This document shows, piece by piece, positions 56,772 to 64,000 of a DNA stretch of 64,000 nt. Position numbers and translations under genes: made by a program. Numbering within the stretch: position 1 is the stretch's first letter; the number at the start of each line of letters is the position of its first letter. This stretch comes from Patella vulgata (taxonomy: Eukaryota > Mollusca > Gastropoda > Patellidae). The stretch spans positions 26,025,622-26,089,621 of the forward strand of contig NC_065884.2 of NCBI RefSeq assembly GCF_932274485.2. The letters are read 5' to 3'. The notes under the pieces are model-generated. The model did no database searches and was not told the DNA's origin. It saw nothing but the letters and a program-made list of their open reading frames with translations.

Positions 56772-59654
56772 CTTAATGTGTATGGTATTTATGATGGCTT
56801 GATTACTCTGTCCAAATACAGACTCACAATGGGTCTATTTCTTCCACAGATATGATGAGGTAAAAAATATTAATTTATGTGCCCGCAGCTTCACAATCTT
56901 ATCAAGTTACTTATGCTAGATGTCAAAAGTAGTGGATTGTTTTTCTCTAACAGACAAATTATGATGGCGTTACACGTTTTGAGAGAGTAATTGTATTTTC
57001 ACAAGAGACCACCACTATGTAATTATCTAAATTAACGCGTAAACAACCAGTCTGTGATTTGCTGTCACAGATACTCGACTAATATTCATATTGTGAATAA
57101 TTTATTGTATAATACGGAAACCAGGTCTATAGAATTAACACCAGATCGAACTATTGTTAGAAATTATTTAGGCTTCTTTATTCAGCTATGATCAATGTTG
57201 CATCTCTTAATGATTATGAATTTGGCTCGTCGTGAACATCTAAAAGGCTGTCTGCTATCTTCAAATTAGATTTATTGCTAGACATAAATTTCGGATGTGG
57301 CTCTTTAACTGGTATACTGCCAACTACACTGTATGATTTGTTTTTGTGTCCCATCCACGCCCATTTTAAATCGCGTGCTTGTTCGGATAATTCTTACCAT
57401 GTAAATACCCTAACCACCCTATTGGCTGAAACACAAATACATGTACAAGCTATCTAGTTTGAAGGGTTTATTGTAGTTGATTACGTCACAAGTTTAATGT
57501 TTATTAATAGAAGGAAAGGTGCTGGACGCTGACATAAGCCAAACGGTATAAATGATGTTTTTCTACTACTACTACTAAATATTTATCTTCCATTTTTGTT
57601 TGGTATGACTGATCGTGCATTTTTTTAACGCCCATTAAACATTGATCGATAGTATAGTATCAGAAAGCAAACAAAAAACTAAATATTGTATTATTATTAG
57701 TCGATGAATGAAAATAAAGCGAAAGAATTAAAAAGTGATAATTTTATTGCGAAATGATCGATTGAAATTTAATGTTGATACAAAGCGTTTCTTTTTATTC
57801 GACTTATCGTTTCTACCAATTAATATATTGATTAAAAGTTTTTATCTTTATATTTGATATGCGATCAAAAAGTTCGTTATGGGTTTGATTATGTAAAATA
57901 AAAGTAGAACGATACTGAAAGTTAAATAAAAACTGCTAGGATGACGAAAAGCTGAATGGGTGAACGTTTCGATTAATTCCAATCGAAGGCCGTGACTCGG
58001 ATTACCTTTTGATAGGTTTTCGTCTAGATGAAACTGGTGGCATTAGACTCGAATTGAGCCAATGATAGCTTAGTAAAGTCCATATAGATTTTATGGGAGG
58101 CGCTTAACAAAGGCTCTGACACCGAAACTATTTCTCTTACTTTATAAACATTTGGATATTTACTACTCTTGATACTAGCATTAGGAATATATATGTATCA
58201 AGAAGCATCTCGCATCGTTAAAAAGCACGTGTATGGACGCACGTGTATTTGCTACCAGCAATGTCGAAGCGCTGTTGTTATAGAAACTTTTGTAGCGATT
58301 TGCAGTGTCATCAGTGATTATGTGAACTAAGTGTAATTTTGAATTGTTAACGTAATTCTTCACAACATCTTGTTTAAGTAATTTATAACATCTTGAATTA
58401 TATAGGAACTGCTATTATTGTCATTACATTTTTCTTAACGACTGAATGAATGGTAAACGTGAAGATAAAACTATGGAAATTGAATAAGATGTTTAATAAA
58501 TCACGCTAGACGTTTTAAACGACTTGGTAATCTTATTGTAAATAACAATCTGTATCTGACAGATAATTTTGTTCAGTTGAACAACTTTGATAGTTGAACA
58601 CAAGAGACCATGAAGTAAATGGATTGTGTTTATTGGAAAATGTGCATTAACTGGTAGTTATTGTTTGCGATAGAACAATCTAGCTTAACACATTTCAAGG
58701 ACTGTATAGAAAACTCAGATGTTTTAAAATGGATATTTTCAATGAATGATTTTATCTGTGTAGGTTAAGTGATTCGATGTGCCAACCCAGTAAAGAAAGC
58801 AATCTTCCAGACAAAAGCATTCTTTTCTGCAGATTGGAATGTGAAAATTGAACTTACCAAAAGAATCATTTCTAATTTGCAACTATTACATGAAATAAAA
58901 TGAAATTACACATCGCATCATTTCCCTTTGCGTGAAAATCTGTTCGTTAATTTAAATTTGATCTTGGATAAAAGAGTAAATTGTGTTGTAGAAAACACTC
59001 TGGGAAAAGAACAAAAATACACACTTTATTCAAGTACTGGACTATTGAATTTCCCCGAGACACACAGATTGCTTAATGTAGTGGATTTATTAAATGCATG
59101 TTCTCCAAACACCAATCCGTTCACAATTTAGTTATTTGGAAGTATATTAGGAGTAAAAGGATAACTAAGGTAAGAAGTTGAGTACAATTGATTAAATTTA
59201 AATAACCTAAAACTTGACAATCTAGATGTAATTTCTATATGAGAATCCATAATTAGGCAATAAAATTTATATAGGCGCCAGGATGTTATGGTGGGGTGGG
59301 GCAAGTCGACACCGAACGGGAGCTCCCCCAGAAAACATAATCACCAGAAATAATTAGCTTTAACTAGCTATAAACACATGCACACGCACACGCACAGAGC
59401 CAAACGCACGGAACCAAGATGTTGGTAGTCTGGGTCACCAAGACACGTGTTTGCTTTTGTTCGCCACTATAGTTATCAACACTTGAAACGGAAACAACTC
59501 TAAACCCTGCATGTGTTAGTGTTATGAGTTTATTATTCATTTTTAAAAGAATCGCTTTTAAAACGTAGCTCATACTTAATTCAGTAATTGTAGTCCATAA
59601 AAAAATTGTGGTTGTTATGTTTTTAATCTGACCAATTACAAAAATGCCAGCGTT
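56772..59654. other. Non-coding stretch
   Basis: No recognisable gene or repeat copy. A short (ACT)n run near 57,561 and an ACACGC-rich run near 59,375 are the only low-complexity features noted. Confidence 0.45.
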
Positions 59655-59666
59655 CATTATTTCGGG

Positions 59667-59729
59667 CCGTCTGCATTAACCCAGTTCGGAGCAGAATAGT
59701 AGGACGTTAAACCCCATTTCATCTCATTT
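59667..59729 (+). mobile_element. SINE family A stub of 63 bp with target duplication
   Basis: Holds only the last part of family A (GAGCAGAATAGTAGGACGTT, then AAACCCCATTTCATCTC). CATTATTTCGGG flanks it (59655-59666 and 59730-59741). Confidence 0.92.
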
Positions 59730-59741
59730 CATTATTTCGGG

Positions 59742-61714
59742 ATGAGGAATTTTGTATTACCCTACACGAACAATGGAGAAAGTGGCGCACCTAACATAAA
59801 AGTGGGGTACCTTACATCAAAGTAGCGCACCTAGCATATTTTATTTTATTTCCAATGATTGAAAAACTGTTAAACTGAAGATGGTACGTCAGATTGGCAA
59901 CTTCATTTTGTTAAATAGTTGTTCCCTTTATTATCATCCGCTCTAAAACAAAAAGAAAACCACACCGACCAACTTAAAACCTGTGTTTACATGTTTGTTG
60001 ATAGACATCTATATAATACTTATCACTTTTGATATCTACCTTATCTATACTACAGCTTACGACTGGGTAGGATCATATCTTTCGCCGCTCAAAGGAAGCT
60101 TAATTTAAAGCAAGAAATATCTTCAGAATCTCAATAGTAAACCCGTGTGTGCGTGCAATAGTTTTATGAAACGTCCTTTTCCAGCGAAGTGATTTCGCAA
60201 GTACTAAAACCAGTCTCCCAGATTCTTTTATACTTCGCAGTTCTAACTGTTATAATAAAACGCTAATTGATTGGAATATTAAAAATATACTCCGACATTT
60301 ACACGATAATGTCATCGGATATTTAACAGTGTTAGAAAATGGTTTGTTTTAAAAGGCAACCCGAGCGACAATTCCAGGTTTAGACGACATGGCCCGTTGT
60401 TTATGCAAGCCTCTCTATCTATCTCCCCCCATTCTCTCTTAATTTAAAAAAAAAATAACCAGGGGGGATTCCTTAACTAAAGATATAAACATCAGCAATA
60501 GTAATAAGTGAGGACGTGACTTAATCGATGTGGGTATTCTTCAAGCAAACAGTTGAATACTGATTTAAGATTCCGATACGTTAGAATATTGGATTGTCGT
60601 CTAAGACCTAGATGACTTGAAATTAATAAAATTCTTATGAATATGCTCCATCAAATTGAACAGATAAGCTCAGTGTTCTGTCTGACTGTTTTAATACGTC
60701 CTGTCACAGATGTGGTATAAACATGTCTTTTCGGTCACTAACTAAGTTAGATATCAAATAAAGTCTGCGAAATAATATCTACATATATGTAAGCCAGCGT
60801 CGTGTTTGTGCAGAAACTTTAAGCTTCGTTTCTTGAAAAATATATTCATTTCTGATTGACTATACTTTATCAAAAACGAAAAGTTATCTAACAAACTGAA
60901 AAACATCCCAGTGTCGGTAGCTCTATACCAAGCGTCATACTTTCAAATATTCTTAATATGATAGGACTTTTGGGTAATATTCAACTGTGTTGTACGTTTG
61001 TACTTTGGTATTAATATGATCATGCTCATAACCATTAATTAAGAAATATTGGATGCTTAAACTACTGATACTATAAATACATTCCAGTTTACCGTACCAT
61101 TTTTTGTAAGTTTTCGGGGAATTCATATCCATTGATATTGAAATGTGTATATATTAATGAGATATATGAAGTGATATTTACTAGTATTTGGTGGTATCGG
61201 GTTAGTATTGGGTGGTATTAGTATAGTGTAATTAGATCGTCCCGCCAAATAGGTCCCCATGCTTGAACATATAGACCAAACTCAATTTGTTTTTAATTAG
61301 GTATTGGTCCCAAATAATTTCTAACTTTATCGCGTTTTTAACATAATTCAACTGACGATGAACACGAGAACAGTGCGAGCTGGTTCTCAGCTTATCTGGA
61401 TACTCAAGTAGTATTTTATACTAATATATTAAGATCGTCATTCAAATGGGATATAAGATAAACCCCGACTGAATCAAACCACTTCTTTATCAACATTGCT
61501 ACTCAAGCGTTGAATAAAAAATAGATTTACTGAACAAAACAGCGTCTTATCACGGATACTATCGATACATAACCAACTATATGGACACCACATTTAACTT
61601 TAGTCTATAGAAAAAATAAATTTCAAATCACTAAAGACCTAAATAAAGATCCCACTTTTGTGGAGTACTATAACTTCATAATCATAAACTGTAGTAATTT
61701 ATATCACCTTAGAT
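59742..61714. other. Non-coding stretch
   Basis: At about 60,170-60,200 CGTCCTTTTCCAGCGAAGTG and ATTTCGCAAG resemble the family C SINE tail, decayed. Nothing else recognised. Confidence 0.4.
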
Positions 61715-62110
61715 AATAATAATAATAAGGGTTTTTATAAAGCGCTAGACTCCAAACAGTATTGTTTGCTCAAAGCGCTAACTAAGTTTACAGAAAACAG
61801 TTATAAATATGAACACTGAAACAAGTAAGTTTTGAGTTTCTGTTTGAAGATGCTTAGAGATGGGACAGTCCATAGATGTAGTGACAGAGAGGTCCATGTG
61901 TGTGCCGCATTATAGGCAAATGATCTGCAGCTAAAGGTTTTCAGGTTGTATTTTGGAACAGTTAATAAACACTGGGAACCGAAACGTAGTGATCTAGATG
62001 GAGAGTATTTATGAATTATATTACATAGGTAACCCGAGAGTATTTATGAATTACATTACATAGGTAGCCTGGTGCTGTGCCGTGTAGATAAATAAGATCA
62101 TTCTGAGTTA
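61715..62110 (-). repeat. Probable interspersed repeat with (TAA)n end
   Basis: A run of TAATAATAATAATAA leads into GGGTTTTTATAAAGCGCTAG and GCTCAAAGCGCTAACTAAG, a style of repeat I associate with marine invertebrate genomes (AAAGCGC plus triplet run). Towards 62,000-62,066 a 36-bp piece (GAGAGTATTTATGAATTA...CATAGGTA) is duplicated in tandem. No second copy in this window. Confidence 0.45.
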
Positions 62111-62286
62111 TCCATACGTTACACACCCACTGAACCGTAAATGTCACTGAAGAATTGTCTAGTGAAGATAATCGTACCACTAATAATTTGACCCTCGTTG
62201 AAAAATGAACCATACCCAATCTATTGAAAGTTCATTCAATCATTATTTTTCTTGTATACTATTTCTATTCAAGAATCTAAAGATAC

Positions 62287-62774
62287 TGCCATTAATTAAT
62301 TCAAGAATATACTTCACCACTGTCATTGAGAACATCGCGTATATCTACACTTTACCACTGTCGAACGTTTTAAAATTCTATGTCATTGAGAACATCGTGT
62401 ATATCTACACTTTACCAGTAATACCACTGTCGAACGTTTTAAAATTCTATGTCATTGAGAACTTCCTGTATATCTATAAATTACCACTGTCGAACGTTTC
62501 CGAATTATATGTCACTTAACACTTCTTGAATGCCATTAATTAATTCAAGAATATACTTCACCACTGTCATTGAGAACATCGCGTATATCTACACTTTACC
62601 ACTGTCGAACGTTTTAAAATTCTATGTCATTGAGAACATCGTGTATATCTACACTTTACCAGTAATACCACTGTCGAACGTTTTAAAATTCTATGTCATT
62701 GAGAACTTCCTGTATATCTATAAATTACCACTGTCGAACGTTTCCGAATTATATGTCACTTAACACTTCTTGAA
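62287..62774 (+). repeat. Identical 244-bp tandem duplication with inner subrepeats
   Basis: TGCCATTAATTAATTCAAGA opens both units (62287 and 62531). Each unit contains three or four 62-68-bp subunits built on CATTGAGAACATCGTGTATA and ACCACTGTCGAACGTTTTAA. The two 244-bp units appear identical while the inner subunits differ, so the outer duplication is much younger. Confidence 0.93.
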
Positions 62775-63108
62775 TGTCTGCACTTTGCCACTGTATCTAA
62801 AATACATACTCATGAAAAACCACTACTAATTTAGGCGACATTTCGAAGACTATTAGCTTGATATTGTTGATAGAATACTTTTTAAGTAGTTATTTTCCAT
62901 AAGTACGTGTTACTGTTTTATTCGTCTTTCCCATTACTAATATGTCAATCAAATATTACATGAATACACTAAAATCATTAACTGTCTTTGTTTCTTTCCC
63001 TCAACAGAAAGTCAATATCTAAATTATCCGTGAAAACCCTAACCATGTACAGAAACAGACATTTTATCGGACTATTCCAGTTAGTGATTTACTCTTTAAG
63101 GGAAATAA

Positions 63109-63454
63109 TCACGTGGCTAAGTGGGTAACACGCTGGCTCGCTAGCCTGCATTGGCCGAGAAAGTTCATCCAGACTTTCCGGCGTGGTTTACCCTTGTCAG
63201 TGATGCAGGACGGAGGGCCTGATATGGACAGCTGTCTAGTCGTTCGGATGGGACGAAAAACCGAGGTCCCGTGTACATATTGGCGTGCACGTAAAAGATC
63301 CCTTGGCAGTTGGAATTCGATATAAGAGTAGGCCGTAGCGCCGCTGCACGGGCAAAATTTCCCTCATAGCACACTGTATGGCGTATGCCCGTCTTCATTA
63401 GCCCAGTTTAGGAGCAGAACAGTAGGACGTTAAACCCCATTTCATTTCATTTCA
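63109..63454 (+). mobile_element. SINE family A, young copy missing the B box
   Basis: Head TCACGTGGCTAAGTGGGTAA (A box) is intact. The tail ends GTTAAACCCCATTTCATTTC with further ATTTC units. TTTAAGGGAAATAA flanks it exactly (63095-63108 and 63455-63468). Against the copy at 28901-29242, a 22-bp block with GGGTGTTCGATCCC (B box) is missing between AGCCTG and CATTGG. Confidence 0.95.
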
Positions 63455-63468
63455 TTTAAGGGAAATAA

Positions 63469-64000
63469 CCACTCCCACTTCATGAGTTAACCCGTCCGCC
63501 CACGTGATATCCGAAAAAAAAAAATCAAGTACGCCGGAAATCGCCGGAATGTATGGAGGTGATCAGATTGGTACACATAATGCCAAGAATAATGTTCAAA
63601 ATTTTAAGCGACCGCAGCCTACTAGTATACATTTAGTAGAAGCAAATTCTTAGAACTGGATAAAAGATACCTATTTGTCTAAGCATTTTCGATTGATTAT
63701 AAATAATCCTGATCATGGTCTCACTTCATCAACAGATGGGAATCATTTAGCGCCGTCATGATAACCGAAGATAAGAAAGGTAGACTACATCTATGATAAG
63801 GAATTCGTTCCTATAATTCCGATTTTGAACGATTTGCCTGTTTTTCGTCTTTGAGATATATAAAGATAACGACTGATGAAATCCAGATAGCCCATAATGA
63901 ACTGGTGAAAGAGGTTATGTTAAACTTAACTTGTCTATAAACTACACCTTAATTGATATATAGTAAGATGGTACCCAACCTTTACACTTGTTTAATATCA
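63469..64000. other. Non-coding stretch to the window end
   Basis: AT-rich, no frame or repeat recognised. Confidence 0.45.

Noticed and set aside
62205-62763. Two near-identical frames (104 and 77 codons)
   Set aside because: They are the tandem 244-bp repeat read in a chance open frame.
1-64000. CRISPR arrays, prokaryotic defence or biosynthetic clusters
   Set aside because: The direct repeats here are minisatellites or tandem duplications without spacers, and the genome is plainly eukaryotic.

Overview
The window looks like nuclear DNA from an AT-rich invertebrate, probably a marine mollusc. This is inferred from a spliced animal myosin with short exons and GT-AG introns, a BEL/Pao retrotransposon, and hundreds-of-bases tRNA-derived SINEs, hAT-type and Tc1-type DNA transposons spread through non-coding DNA. 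Nothing in it is bacterial; there are no operons, CRISPR arrays or prokaryotic signals.

Layout. (1) 1-8,560: the 3' two thirds of a plus-strand class XIX myosin gene (MYO19-like). Twelve exons carry the distal motor domain, IQ neck and tail, and every exon phase joins cleanly. Its introns hold SINE pieces and a 40-bp minisatellite that repeats the gene's own splice donor. (2) 8,560-16,560: mostly non-coding, with a small MITE, a candidate minus-strand terminal exon (11,260-11,424), a SINE, a single-exon profilin-like gene (13,676-14,056) and an array-like repeat with inverted ends. (3) 16,560-25,760: a LINE remnant split by a whole-looking BEL/Pao LTR element (17,067-24,844; 635-bp LTRs with no difference seen, 5-bp target duplication), then MITE-like and minisatellite DNA. 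(4) 25,760-64,000: no convincing host gene. It is a repeat-rich intergenic or intronic expanse with about twenty SINE copies, a Tc1 element with a deleted transposase nested in a 377-bp TIR element, two hAT-type elements with 8-bp target duplications, several fold-back repeats and several recent tandem duplications. One weak candidate first exon lies at 55,131-55,170.

The most informative signals are evolutionary. Two SINE families with different tRNA-like heads share the same 3' end, which suggests they use one LINE machinery. Several insertions are dated by exact target duplications: SINEs cut down to 26 and 63 bp, one target site hit twice, a SINE that lost exactly its B box, and a hAT element whose empty site survives in a neighbouring duplicate. 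I did not find a new defence or biosynthetic system. The closest to novel biology are the splice-donor minisatellite in the myosin intron, the divergent intronless profilin and the two SINE families with a common tail.
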